64,000 nucleotides of DNA from an uncultured Odoribacter sp. (GCA_900541415.1 UQJP01000016.1:28670-92669), one strand, 5' to 3'. Counted from the stretch's first letter, positions 45,504-53,846 are shown. The notes: a model not told the origin generated them from the sequence alone. Numbers and translations are program-made.

Positions 45504-45638
45504 ATGAAAACAAAAAAATTACTTATCTACATTTTGGTTTGTACTTTCATTGCAGGTTTACTTTCTTCCTGCGCTATCGATAAAAAATGTCCTGCTTATT
45601 CACACGTCACTTCGGCATCAACGGATATTCCGGCTTAA
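45504..45638 (+). CDS. Very small lipoprotein (44 aa)
   Basis: The frame encodes MKTKKLLIYILVCTFIAGLL followed by SSCAIDKKCPAYSHVTSAST and DIPA. Residues 1-22 are a typical lipoprotein signal with lipobox LSSC, giving an N-terminal lipidated Cys23 and a mature peptide of only 22 residues containing a second cysteine in DKKCPAY. From memory, short Bacteroidota lipoproteins with a KKCPAY-like motif are recurrent. A perfect -7 box is 47 bp upstream. It lies between tilS and gapA. Function unknown; too short for ordinary gene finders, but the signal, promoter and start are consistent. Confidence 0.75.
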   Translation: MKTKKLLIYILVCTFIAGLLSSCAIDKKCPAYSHVTSASTDIPA

Positions 45639-45707
45639 GTGAAATCGTTTGTGTGCTTTTTTTGCGCAGTTTTAAATTTCAGATGCAACAAATAAGCAGC
45701 TTTATTA

Positions 45708-45715
45708 TAACTTTG
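45708..45715 (+). promoter_or_regulatory. -7 box (TAACTTTG) of gapA
   Basis: Perfect TAnnTTTG 42 bp before the gapA ATG; no clean -33 TTG is seen. Confidence 0.55.
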
Positions 45716-45757
45716 AAGTGAAATTTGAATCATTAATAACCTTAAAAAATAACGAAA

Positions 45758-46762
45758 ATGTCAAAGATTAAAGTTGGTATCAACGGATTCGGCCGTATCG
45801 GTCGTTTGGTTTTCCGCGCAGCAATGACCAGAAACGATATTGAAATCGTAGGGATTAACGACCTTATCGATGTGGATTACATGGTATATATGCTGAAATA
45901 CGACACCGTACACGGTCGTTTCAACGGAACTGCAGAAGCTAAAGACGGAAAATTGGTCGTAAACGGTCAGGCTATCCGCGTAACTGCAGAAAAAGATCCT
46001 GCAAACCTGAAATGGAATGAAGTTGGTGCTGAATATGTTGTTGAATCAACAGGTCTTTTCCTGACCAAAGAAAAAGCTGAAGCTCATATCAAAGCAGGTG
46101 CAAAACGTGTTGTGATGTCAGCTCCTTCTAAAGACGACACCCCTATGTTCGTAATGGGTGTAAATAACAAGAAATATGCCGGAGAAACTATCGTTTCTAA
46201 CGCTTCTTGTACAACCAACTGTTTGGCTCCCCTGACCAAAGTTATCAACGATAAATTCGGTATCATCGAAGGTTTGATGACTACGGTACACTCTACCACC
46301 GCTACACAGAAAACCGTTGACGGTCCTTCTATGAAAGACTGGAGAGGTGGACGTGCTGCTGCTGGCAACATCATCCCGTCCTCTACCGGTGCAGCTAAAG
46401 CTGTAGGTAAAGTTATTCCTGAACTGAACGGAAAACTGACCGGTATGTCATTCCGCGTTCCGACATTGGATGTTTCTGTAGTTGACGTTACTTTCCGTTT
46501 GGCTAAAGAGGCTTCTTATGACGAAATCAAAGCTGCCATCAAAGCTGCTTCTGAAGGCGAAATGAAAGGTATCCTCGGATATACCGAAGACGAAGTTGTT
46601 TCTTCTGACTTCTTAGGTGATGCCCGTACTTCAATTTTCGATGCAAAAGCTGGTATCGCTTTAAATAAAAGCTTCGTTAAATTGGTATCTTGGTATGACA
46701 ACGAATGGGGATATTCAAACAAAGTTCTTGAATTGATCGTTCACATGAATACTGTAAAATAA
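45758..46762 (+). CDS. gapA: Glyceraldehyde-3-phosphate dehydrogenase
   Basis: Glycolytic enzyme converting glyceraldehyde-3-phosphate to 1,3-bisphosphoglycerate with NAD. The 334-aa protein has the Rossmann start VGINGFGRIGRLVFR (6-20), the catalytic-cysteine motif SNASCTTNCLAPL (Cys151), the partner His in TVHSTTATQ and the C-terminal WYDNEWGYSNKV. The gene shows strongly biased codon use (for example many GCT, GGT and GTT codons) unlike its neighbours, as expected for a highly expressed gene. Single-gene unit with its own -7 box and terminator. Confidence 0.98.
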   Translation: MSKIKVGINGFGRIGRLVFRAAMTRNDIEIVGINDLIDVDYMVYMLKYDTVHGRFNGTAEAKDGKLVVNGQAIRVTAEKDPANLKWNEVGAEYVVESTGLFLTKEKAEAHIKAGAKRVVMSAPSKDDTPMFVMGVNNKKYAGETIVSNASCTTNCLAPLTKVINDKFGIIEGLMTTVHSTTATQKTVDGPSMKDWRGGRAAAGNIIPSSTGAAKAVGKVIPELNGKLTGMSFRVPTLDVSVVDVTFRLAKEASYDEIKAAIKAASEGEMKGILGYTEDEVVSSDFLGDARTSIFDAKAGIALNKSFVKLVSWYDNEWGYSNKVLELIVHMNTVK

Positions 46763-46780
46763 TCAGTAAACATAGATTTT

Positions 46781-46810
46781 AAATGCCGTCCTTCGGGGCG
46801 GCATTTTTAT
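46781..46810 (+). terminator. gapA terminator with UUCG loop
   Basis: Arms AAATGCCGTCC and GGGCGGCATTT (one G-U pair) around a TTCG tetraloop, followed by TTATTTTAT; 18 bp after the gapA stop. Confidence 0.85.
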
Positions 46811-47019
46811 TTTATATCCTTTTTTATTGATTCCCTCTTATCAATTTTTCGAAATCAGGAATCGATGAAGTCAAGCTATCATAAACCGGGAAATTCAGGA
46901 ATACAGGAATATAAAATCATTTCCCTCCTATTGGCGCGCATCCGTCCTCTGATCGTGCTAACCTTTTAAAGAGATCAACGAAATGTCCCCCCCCCGATTC
47001 GCGCGGCTTAAAAAGCTTT

Positions 47020-47622
47020 TCACCACAGGCAAAAGAATGTCACCAGAAAAGGAACACAAAAATCCACCGTCATCCCATGAAAAATAGATATAATCACAAA
47101 CTCTTTTCCAGAAAAACGGGTGATAACGGGCAAAGTAGTATCCATACTCGTTGCTCCTCCACTGGATATGGGGGCGAGCTTTCCGAAATACCTCACCATC
47201 AAAGGAGCGCATAATAAAGTGATAATTTCCCGCATGATATTTGAAGTCAGGGCTATTGTCCCCAATTCAGCCCCTTTGTATTGGGTGATAAAAATACTTG
47301 AAAGTGAATAATATCCGAATCCGGAACCAACGGCCAAACAATCGGAAAGGCTACGTCCGGGCAGTGCCATACTCACCAACGCCACACCCGCCAAAGTGCC
47401 GACAATAGTCCCCAAAGGAACAAACACAATCTTCCACTGTTGTTGTTTCAAAGCTTGCAGGGCTTTCCGATCGCTTCCTACACTGATTCCTACCAGAAAC
47501 ATCAGGACATACAGCGCATACAATGCCACTTGTTCTCCCTTCAACCATTCGGGAACTTCTCCGAAACGTCCAAGACAAATCCCAACAACAAAAAAAGCGA
47601 CAATAATTAAACTCCCTTTCAT
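47020..47622 (-). CDS. lysO: Lysine exporter LysO, C-terminal half (separate gene)
   Basis: A 200-aa integral membrane protein with about six hydrophobic segments. GSGFGYYSLSSIFI (about 98-111), NIMREIITLLCAPLMVRYFG (about 127-146) and the terminal FHGMTVDFCVPFLVTFF are hallmarks of the C-terminal part of LysO (YbjE), the lysine exporter. E. coli LysO is about 299 aa; here the N-terminal 90 aa are a separate gene (48780-49052). The start ATG overlaps the TGA stop of the beta-propeller gene by 4 bp, so it is translationally coupled to a gene that separates it from its other half. The split itself is usual in the phylum as I remember it; the inserted gene is not. Confidence 0.88.
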   Translation of the reverse strand: MKGSLIIVAFFVVGICLGRFGEVPEWLKGEQVALYALYVLMFLVGISVGSDRKALQALKQQQWKIVFVPLGTIVGTLAGVALVSMALPGRSLSDCLAVGSGFGYYSLSSIFITQYKGAELGTIALTSNIMREIITLLCAPLMVRYFGKLAPISSGGATSMDTTLPVITRFSGKEFVIISIFHGMTVDFCVPFLVTFFCLW

Positions 47623-48776
47623 TTCAATCTCCCTACCAATAAAACAGGATTATCATCTAAAGATATTTTTTCCTGCCATTTTTTCAAATTTTCCTTGATC
47701 TTCTTATCCACATCTTCCAGCTTGAGCACCTGGGGAATTGCTTCCACCAGCATAGAAGCCGGATATACCCAATAAAACAACTCTCCGTTCTGAATTTTCA
47801 AATCCTGTATATTCCTATAAACTAAAGTAAAACGGTCGTCCCACACTTTTTCAAAAGAAGCTAATTTCTTATCTGCTTTATCATAACAATAAAAAACATT
47901 GGAATACGTGATGTTAGTCACCGAATTAACGGTATTTTGTTCAATAATAGTTCTAACTGTCAGAAATAAAAAACGGGGCGATTCTCCATTCACTTCCACT
48001 TCCTGCCGCGCCCCTACTTTAAAAATCCACTTAGGTAATAAATTCCCACCGATGAATTGAAAAACCGTGTCACACAAAAAGGGAGTATAATAATAGTCTT
48101 GTCCTACCTGTGACACCAATTTACGTCCATTATAGGAAAGAACATCCTGATTAGGTGGACAGGGTATTCCCTGCAAATACTTCCCGTCAGCATCCTGAAT
48201 GTAAATTAAATTTTTCGTGCTTTCACATTTAAAGGGAGCCATTAAAATACGCCCGCTATCCAAAGGCAAAAAACTATTGTAAAAACGATCCTTTGTACTT
48301 CCCTGAAAATCCGAAAACCCTTCGTTTTCCCCTATGCCGAAGATTTTTCCTCTCCCGAAATCATCCAGTAAATAAATCTTTCCATTTTTCACCCGTGCAT
48401 CCTGAAATCCCTCAAATTCACCCGGAGCACGCCCTTGAGTGGCTATGGTACGCAAGAAATGCCCTTCGCGGTCAAACCTCATAATCTGATCACGTTGCAT
48501 CACAATAATACAGGAATCTTCCAGCCAATAACTCGCTTTTCCATCCACCAGGCAATTATTCTCAGTTTCAAGCCTGATCATCTGAATATCATCAGCCAAT
48601 TTTGAAAGAGCCAGGAGATTATAATGGACAAGCGAATCATTCCCAGCCTGTACCTTTGTAAAATCAATAACCGTGGTTTCAATTCCCCGGTCATTCGTCA
48701 CCGTTAAATATTTATCCGGACTTTTACAAGCACCTACCAAACAAAAACTAAAAATAATGGTAAATATAAATTTCAT
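47619..48776 (-). CDS. 6-bladed beta-propeller lipoprotein between the two lysO halves
   Basis: A 385-aa lipoprotein (lipobox LVGAC, Cys17). Repeating strands with the pattern QIMRFDREGHFLRTIATQGRAPGEF (one blade, about residues 95-120) and further blades fit the Bacteroidota 6-bladed beta-propeller family, often encoded in strings and found on the cell surface or in the periplasm. The specific ligand is unknown. The gene fits exactly between lysO halves: 3 bp after the N-terminal half, 4-bp overlap with the C-terminal half. It contains no transposase, direct repeat or composition shift that I can see. Confidence 0.85.
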   Translation of the reverse strand: MKFIFTIIFSFCLVGACKSPDKYLTVTNDRGIETTVIDFTKVQAGNDSLVHYNLLALSKLADDIQMIRLETENNCLVDGKASYWLEDSCIIVMQRDQIMRFDREGHFLRTIATQGRAPGEFEGFQDARVKNGKIYLLDDFGRGKIFGIGENEGFSDFQGSTKDRFYNSFLPLDSGRILMAPFKCESTKNLIYIQDADGKYLQGIPCPPNQDVLSYNGRKLVSQVGQDYYYTPFLCDTVFQFIGGNLLPKWIFKVGARQEVEVNGESPRFLFLTVRTIIEQNTVNSVTNITYSNVFYCYDKADKKLASFEKVWDDRFTLVYRNIQDLKIQNGELFYWVYPASMLVEAIPQVLKLEDVDKKIKENLKKWQEKISLDDNPVLLVGRLK

Positions 48777-48779
48777 TGC

Positions 48780-49052
48780 TTATTTTTTATCAGGAGAAAA
48801 AAAGAAATGATATACCCCCCATGCACACAACACGCTTCCTCCCACAGCTCCCAACGTCAACCATAAAGCTTCTCCGCCTATCGTTCCGAGATTATCCATA
48901 ATTTTCGGATCTCCTCCCACATTCAGCCCCAATAAGAACAATAAAATCCAAATGGCCACAGTAATCAGGGGAGAAATAAATTTCAAATTCCGTTTCCGGA
49001 AATAAAACCCAAGCACAATTCCGCACACCATCAACCCTATAACGATCAACAT
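48780..49052 (-). CDS. lysO: Lysine exporter LysO, N-terminal half (separate gene)
   Basis: A 90-aa membrane protein with three hydrophobic segments (about 1-17, 25-44, 57-83) and the motif LLFLLGLNVGGDPKIMDNL, the conserved N-terminal part of LysO (DUF340). With the 200-aa gene at 47020 it adds up to 290 aa, the length of an intact exporter. It is the first gene of a three-gene leftward operon. A -7 box TAACTTTG at 49106-49113 (minus strand) with TTTG at 49136-49139 is a likely promoter (22-bp spacing). Confidence 0.85.
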   Translation of the reverse strand: MLIVIGLMVCGIVLGFYFRKRNLKFISPLITVAIWILLFLLGLNVGGDPKIMDNLGTIGGEALWLTLGAVGGSVLCAWGVYHFFFSPDKK

Positions 49053-49105
49053 AATCTACTCAAAAATTCATTATTTTCACAAAAATACGCAAAAACTTTA
49101 TATTT

Positions 49106-49139
49106 CAAAGTTATAGCCCTATAAAAGAAAATAGACAAA
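49106..49139 (-). promoter_or_regulatory. Promoter of the split lysO/beta-propeller operon
   Basis: Minus strand TTTG at 49136-49139 and TAACTTTG at 49106-49113; spacing 22 bp is on the long side. The box is 54 bp before the ATG at 49052. Confidence 0.5.
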
Positions 49140-49233
49140 GAATAACCCCGACAGGAAAATATTTATCGGAAAACATGATCCGATTAAGCGCATTATTTGC
49201 CTATGGGAACATTTCGATCCATTTTTTAATGAT

Positions 49234-49241
49234 TATATTTG
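49234..49241 (+). promoter_or_regulatory. -7 box (TATATTTG) of the membrane NUDIX gene
   Basis: Perfect TAnnTTTG 46 bp before the ATG at 49287. It overlaps the upstream TTG that opens the longer reading frame, which argues that translation starts at the ATG. Confidence 0.5.
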
Positions 49242-49286
49242 TATTGGAAAATCCAACATAGCCCGGATCGTAACACACCCAAAGAT

Positions 49287-50366
49287 ATGGCACAATCGTT
49301 CAAACAACTGTACCCTTCATTAATCCTGATTGCTGCATACTTCATCGCCGATGAACTGTTCAGTCCGGTATATAGTGTACTTTTTATCTTTCTATTGGGG
49401 GTAACTGAATTCATTTACACCCGAATCCGGGAAAAAGAAAACGACAGGATCATTTTATGGACGACCTTGTTCTTCTGTATACCCGGAATACTTTCCATAT
49501 ATGCACCAAATTCTAAAATCGCAGAATTACAGCCAGCCATCATTGAGAGTGCTTTATGCCTCCTGTTAGGGGTAATCGCTTTTTCACGCATAAACCTTAC
49601 CTCTACCCTTCCGGCCAATTACCGTAAAACCATACAACTGGATGCAACTCAGCAGAAAGCTATTAAGAGGCTATTCAAAATACTATTCTTCATCTTTTGT
49701 ATCCACAACCTGTTCGCCTATATAGCCCTTCTGATTTTTTCAGAAACGACAGCTTCTTTCATTACAGGCCCGCTCCTGTATATGATTGTCGGAGTATTTT
49801 TCATTACTATTTTTATACGCAACCAAATTCTAAGAAAAAAAATGCAAAAAGAAGAATGGCTTCCCCTGGTCAATGAAAAAGGAGAAATCACAGGACAAGC
49901 TCCCCGCAGCGTGTGTCATTCCGGTTCTAAACTGTTACACCCGGTCGTACACCTACACATCATAAATGAAAAAAATGAATTTTTCCTTCAGAAAAGAAGC
50001 CTGAAAAAAGATTTATTACCTGGATTCTGGGACACAGCCGTAGGAGGCCACATCGGTTTGAACGAAAAAGTGGAAGATGCTTTAAAGCGGGAAAGTTTTG
50101 AAGAACTGGGAATCAACGACTTCGAAGCCCGGTTCATCGGTAATTATGTATGGGAAAGTCCACGGGAAAAAGAACTGGTCTTTTCATTCCTATGTACCCA
50201 TTATGACCACATCCGAATAGATAACGACGAAGTGGACGAAGGAAAATTTTGGACGGCCGGGGAGATTGAAAAAGGCATCACTCAAAACCAACTTACTCCC
50301 AATTTCATACATGAGTATCAAACCTTGCTCAAAGAAGTGATAAAAGGGAAAAATTTCCACCAATAA
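49287..50366 (+). CDS. NUDIX hydrolase with N-terminal multi-pass membrane domain
   Basis: A 359-aa protein with two parts. Residues about 8-185 hold roughly five or six hydrophobic helices (for example LILIAAYFIADELF, FIFLLGVTEFIY, ILFFIFCIHNLFAYIALLIF). Residues about 195-355 are a NUDIX domain with the box G-x5-E-x7-RE-x2-EE-x-G, seen as GHIGLNEKVEDALKRESFEE followed by LG, in the IDI/YfcD-like subgroup. The start is the ATG at 49287 (MAQSFKQLYP) rather than the upstream TTG. NUDIX domains of this type cleave nucleoside diphosphate-linked compounds, but the substrate cannot be read here. A fused membrane anchor is unusual for NUDIX enzymes and may put the catalytic site at the inner face of the membrane. 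Confidence 0.85.
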   Translation: MAQSFKQLYPSLILIAAYFIADELFSPVYSVLFIFLLGVTEFIYTRIREKENDRIILWTTLFFCIPGILSIYAPNSKIAELQPAIIESALCLLLGVIAFSRINLTSTLPANYRKTIQLDATQQKAIKRLFKILFFIFCIHNLFAYIALLIFSETTASFITGPLLYMIVGVFFITIFIRNQILRKKMQKEEWLPLVNEKGEITGQAPRSVCHSGSKLLHPVVHLHIINEKNEFFLQKRSLKKDLLPGFWDTAVGGHIGLNEKVEDALKRESFEELGINDFEARFIGNYVWESPREKELVFSFLCTHYDHIRIDNDEVDEGKFWTAGEIEKGITQNQLTPNFIHEYQTLLKEVIKGKNFHQ

Positions 50367-50800
50367 CACCCCGAAAAGAAATCTCCTCCCTGAACTCATC
50401 CTCAATGAGGCTTTCTAAAAACTTAATACCTATAGTTTTTGGTCTGCGCCATGGAACTTATCCAAACGAAGAAACGGAAATACACCTATACAACTCACTC
50501 TTTGAATTATTACATTCTTACTTTTATCACAGAAAAAAAGAAGGGTCTTAATTGCTATTAAATTTTAAGCGGGAAAACCAAGATTCCCGCTTTGTACGCT
50601 GGGACACAAACTACCGGAACATCCTCAAACCACCGAAACAAACCCTCAGAAACAGTCCACTGCCAGCGGCTTTCAACAGATCCGCCACTGAATGTATAAA
50701 TGTTTGTATATAAACCATTTACGATAGGTATCATCTAAAACTGTTAAATCGTCCGATTCCATTTTTTTATTCCCTAATATATCCTTTCTTTGTAATGGTT
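50367..50800. other. Intergenic stretch before the radical-SAM gene
   Basis: About 430 bp with no credible reading frame. It contains a 9-bp hairpin (50567-50575 with 50584-50592) without a strong T-run, listed separately. Just before the radical-SAM start is TTTCTTTG (50785-50792), one base off the -7 consensus. Confidence 0.5.
50567..50592 (+). terminator. Possible weak terminator hairpin
   Basis: AAGCGGGAA and TTCCCGCTT pair (9 bp) with an eight-base loop; followed by only TTTG on the plus strand. Lies 200 bp after the NUDIX gene, so the role is uncertain. Confidence 0.35.
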
Positions 50801-52069
50801 ATGGACGACAATATTCTCGAAAAATTAAAAATATTAGCGGAATCTGCTAAATACGACGTATCCTGTGCATCCAGCGGTACTTCACGGTCACATAAAGCCG
50901 GAGGTATCGGGAGTGCCGCAGGTTGGGGAATTTGTCATAGCTTTACAGAAGACGGGCGGTGTGTATCTTTATTGAAAATCATGCTCACGAATCACTGCAT
51001 ATACGATTGTGCCTATTGCATCAATCGCCGGAGCAATGACCTGAGGCGTGCCACCTTCTCTGTAACGGAGCTGGTAAACCTTACCATTGAATTTTACCGC
51101 CGCAACTATATCGAAGGACTGTTTTTAAGCTCCGGAGTTGTCCGTAACCCGGACTACACCATGGAAAGACTGGTGCGGGTGGCAAAGGATTTACGCCTGC
51201 AATACCGTTACAATGGATATATACACCTGAAAAGTATTCCCGGAGCCAGCCGTGAATTAATTCAGGAAGCCGGATTATATGCCGACCGTTTAAGTGTCAA
51301 TGTAGAAATACCGAACGAGCAAAGCCTTCAGCTTCTGGCTCCGGAAAAAGATTTTCAAAGTGTGTTTACTCCCATGCGCTACATTCAACAAGGAGTGCTG
51401 GAAAATCAGGAAGACCGGAGAAAATTCCGGCATACCCCCCGTTTTGCTCCTGCCGGACAAAGCACGCAAATGATCATCGGAGCCAGTCCGGATCAGGATA
51501 AAGATATACTGAAGCTATCTTCAAACCTCTATAAACGGCCTACCTTAAAAAGAGTGTATTACTCGGGATTCGTTCCGGTAAATGCTTACGACCATCGGCT
51601 TCCGGCCTTAAAGCAACCGCCGTTAGTCAGGGAAAACCGACTGTATCAGGCCGATTGGCTGATGCGGTTTTACCATTTTCAGGCCAACGAGATTGCAGAC
51701 GACTCGTATCCCGATCTGGATCTGGAAATCGATCCCAAACTCGCCTGGGCACTGCGGAATCCTGAAAAATTCCCCGTAGACATCAATAAGGACGATTATG
51801 AAATGATTCTCCGTGTTCCGGGAATCGGGGTGAAATCGGCAAAATTAATTGTGGTGTCACGCAGATATGCCCGCCTGGGAGTAACCCAGTTAAAGCGTAT
51901 GGGGATAGTTATGAAAAAAGCCCAATATTTTATCACCTGCCATGAATTACCTCATTTCACAGTTCATGAAGCGAAACCGGAAAACGTGCGCCGCCTGCTC
52001 ACCCAAAACAGCCGGAAAAAAATAGACGACAAGCAATTGATCATTCCATTTGAAGAATTTCAATCATGA
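50801..52069 (+). CDS. Radical SAM protein, putative DNA modification/repair enzyme
   Basis: A 422-aa protein with the radical SAM 4Fe-4S motif CIYDCAYCINRRSN (Cys66, Cys70, Cys73) and a helix-hairpin-helix DNA-binding segment MILRVPGIGVKSAKLIV near residues 342-358. The N-terminal AESAKYDVSCASSGTSRS is characteristic of the family labelled putative DNA modification/repair radical SAM protein (TIGR03916). It overlaps a TIGR03915/DUF4130-type gene by 4 bp, its constant partner in the family. Start may be 50795 (two codons earlier). The chemistry is unknown in detail; the partnership and HhH motif suggest action on damaged or modified DNA. Confidence 0.92.
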   Translation: MDDNILEKLKILAESAKYDVSCASSGTSRSHKAGGIGSAAGWGICHSFTEDGRCVSLLKIMLTNHCIYDCAYCINRRSNDLRRATFSVTELVNLTIEFYRRNYIEGLFLSSGVVRNPDYTMERLVRVAKDLRLQYRYNGYIHLKSIPGASRELIQEAGLYADRLSVNVEIPNEQSLQLLAPEKDFQSVFTPMRYIQQGVLENQEDRRKFRHTPRFAPAGQSTQMIIGASPDQDKDILKLSSNLYKRPTLKRVYYSGFVPVNAYDHRLPALKQPPLVRENRLYQADWLMRFYHFQANEIADDSYPDLDLEIDPKLAWALRNPEKFPVDINKDDYEMILRVPGIGVKSAKLIVVSRRYARLGVTQLKRMGIVMKKAQYFITCHELPHFTVHEAKPENVRRLLTQNSRKKIDDKQLIIPFEEFQS

Positions 52070-52830
52070 CAATATTCAGGTATGATAAAAGTTTTGAAGG
52101 GCTGTTATGTGCGATATTCGAAGCCTATACCGGAAAACTTTTTCCGGAAAAATTAATAGCGGAAAATGAACCTCCTCCTCTATTTGTGGACCATATCATC
52201 AACATTGCAACCGATAAAGCCAAAGCAAACCGGGTATGGAAAGGTCTGGAAAAGAAATTAACTCCAGGAGGACTCTCTTTTCTCACCATGACCTGGTTGT
52301 CGGAACTTCCCGAAATCGACATGCTACTCTTCCGGTATATCCGTAAAGCCCTCGATTCCCCGCAATCTATCGAATTGAATTTCGGCGATCCCGATATACT
52401 CGAAGTTTCGAAAATATGGAAAAAAGTAAGCAATGAAAAAGAAAGGATCATCCAATTCACCCGTTTTCAGAAAACCGCCGACAATATTTTTTTTGCTCCG
52501 ATAGAGCCTGTCCACAATGTGTTATCTCTGGTCACCAGACACTTTCAAGACCGCTTCGCCAGCCAAAAATGGATCATCTACGATATGAAACGGGACTATG
52601 GTTATTTTTACGACCTTTCTACGGTAACGGAAATACATTTTGAAAATAAACCAACCTCCTCCTCTTCCGGTAAACTCGACGAAGAACTGCTCGCTGAAGA
52701 CGAAAAAATATTTCAAAAGCTCTGGAAAGAATATTTTAAATCCATTACGATCAAAGAGCGTCTCAATCCCAAATTGCATCGTCAGCATTTACCTGTCAGG
52801 TTTTGGAAATATCTAACCGAAAAACAATAA
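52066..52830 (+). CDS. DUF4130/TIGR03915 DNA-metabolism protein, partner of the radical SAM enzyme
   Basis: A 254-aa protein that starts within the stop of the radical SAM gene (ATGA overlap). MTIFRYDKSFEGLLCAIFEAY (residues 1-21) and a C-terminal WIIYDMKRDYGYFYD segment (about 167-181), followed by KRLNPK-like basic stretch and HLPVRFWKYL, match the DUF4130 family tied to the radical SAM partner. In some related proteins this domain is fused to a uracil-DNA glycosylase-like region; here it is separate, and I do not see the glycosylase part. The exact biochemical role is unknown. Confidence 0.88.
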   Translation: MTIFRYDKSFEGLLCAIFEAYTGKLFPEKLIAENEPPPLFVDHIINIATDKAKANRVWKGLEKKLTPGGLSFLTMTWLSELPEIDMLLFRYIRKALDSPQSIELNFGDPDILEVSKIWKKVSNEKERIIQFTRFQKTADNIFFAPIEPVHNVLSLVTRHFQDRFASQKWIIYDMKRDYGYFYDLSTVTEIHFENKPTSSSSGKLDEELLAEDEKIFQKLWKEYFKSITIKERLNPKLHRQHLPVRFWKYLTEKQ

Positions 52831-52910
52831 TTTTCTCAAAGAGATCACGAATCGCCTTGCGTTTCATATTCTTCCTATTCCATAATATGTATTGCCCGAA
52901 ACACAAAAAG

Positions 52911-52937
52911 AAAGCGTCCGTTTTCACGGACGCTTTT
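52911..52937. terminator. Bidirectional terminator between DUF4130 and rpoD
   Basis: 11-bp arms AAAGCGTCCGT and ACGGACGCTTT with a TTTC loop, T-run to the right and A-run to the left. Lies 18 bp beyond the rpoD stop (minus strand) and 81 bp beyond the DUF4130 stop. Confidence 0.85.
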
Positions 52938-52954
52938 TTCAATTAAGTGGATTT

Positions 52955-53815
52955 TTATCCCAAATATGTTTTCAATAATTTACTTCTTGAAGAATGGCGC
53001 AATCTACGGATTGCTTTTTCTTTGATCTGGCGTACACGTTCCCGTGTCAGACCGAATTTTTCGCCGATTTCTTCCAATGTCATTTCCTGAGTGTTGATAC
53101 CGAAAAACAATTTAATAATATCGCGCTCCCGCTCGGTCAATGTAGACAATGCCCTTTCCACTTCAGTGGACAATGACTCGTTGATCAAAGTACGGTCGGC
53201 AATAGGAGAATCATCGTTTACCAACACATCCAGCAAACTGTTGTCCTCTCCTTCAACAAACGGAGCGTCAACAGAAATATGACGTCCTGAAACTCTCAAA
53301 GTGTCGGCCACTTTCTCTGCCGGGAGATCAAGACTGTCGGCCAATTCTTCCGGAGAAGGACGGCGTTCGTTTTCTTGCTCAAAACGAGAAAATGCCTTGT
53401 TGATTTTGTTCAGAGAGCCTACCTGATTCAGGGGCAGCCGCACAATACGCGACTGTTCTGCCAAAGCCTGAAGGATAGACTGACGAATCCACCATACTGC
53501 ATAAGAAATGAATTTGAAACCTCTTGTTTCGTCGAATTTCTCGGCAGCTTTAATCAATCCCAAATTACCTTCGTTAATAAGGTCGGGAAGACTCAAGCCC
53601 TGATTTTGATACTGTTTTGCAACGGAAACCACGAAACGTAAATTTGCCCTTGTCAACTTTTCCAACGCCCTCTGATCACCCTTCCTAATACGCTGAGCCA
53701 GTTCCACTTCCTCCTCCACAGTAATCAAATCTTCTTTTCCAATTTCCTGCAAGTATTTGTCCAGGGATGCGCTTTCCCTATTTGTAATTGATTTTGTGAT
53801 TTTTAGTTGTCTCAT
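52955..53815 (-). CDS. rpoD: Primary RNA polymerase sigma factor (Bacteroidota type)
   Basis: The 286-aa housekeeping sigma factor, in Bacteroides called sigma-ABfr. It lacks the long N-terminal region 1.1 of E. coli RpoD, which is usual in this phylum. Region 1.2 starts at SLDKYLQEIGKEDLIT, region 2 has LPDLINEGNLGLIKAAEKFD and RGFKFISYAVWWIRQSI, region 3 is in the middle, and region 4 carries the -35-binding HTH MTLEEIGEKFGLTRERVRQI. It should recognise the TTG/TTTG and TAnnTTTG promoters seen throughout the window. Monocistronic; own promoter and terminator. Confidence 0.97.
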   Translation of the reverse strand: MRQLKITKSITNRESASLDKYLQEIGKEDLITVEEEVELAQRIRKGDQRALEKLTRANLRFVVSVAKQYQNQGLSLPDLINEGNLGLIKAAEKFDETRGFKFISYAVWWIRQSILQALAEQSRIVRLPLNQVGSLNKINKAFSRFEQENERRPSPEELADSLDLPAEKVADTLRVSGRHISVDAPFVEGEDNSLLDVLVNDDSPIADRTLINESLSTEVERALSTLTERERDIIKLFFGINTQEMTLEEIGEKFGLTRERVRQIKEKAIRRLRHSSRSKLLKTYLG

Positions 53816-53846
53816 ACTATCTTTTTATACCACTGCAAACGTTTTG

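Noticed and set aside
46987..46995. Run of nine C as a phase-variable tract
   Set aside because: It lies just beyond the stop of the 200-aa lysO half, which ends in a normal C-terminus. It is not in a coding or promoter position where slippage would switch a gene.
47619..48776. Beta-propeller gene as a mobile-element insertion into lysO
   Set aside because: No transposase, inverted or direct repeats at the junctions, and both junctions are coupled start/stop overlaps or 3-bp gaps. A simple transposition would not produce that.
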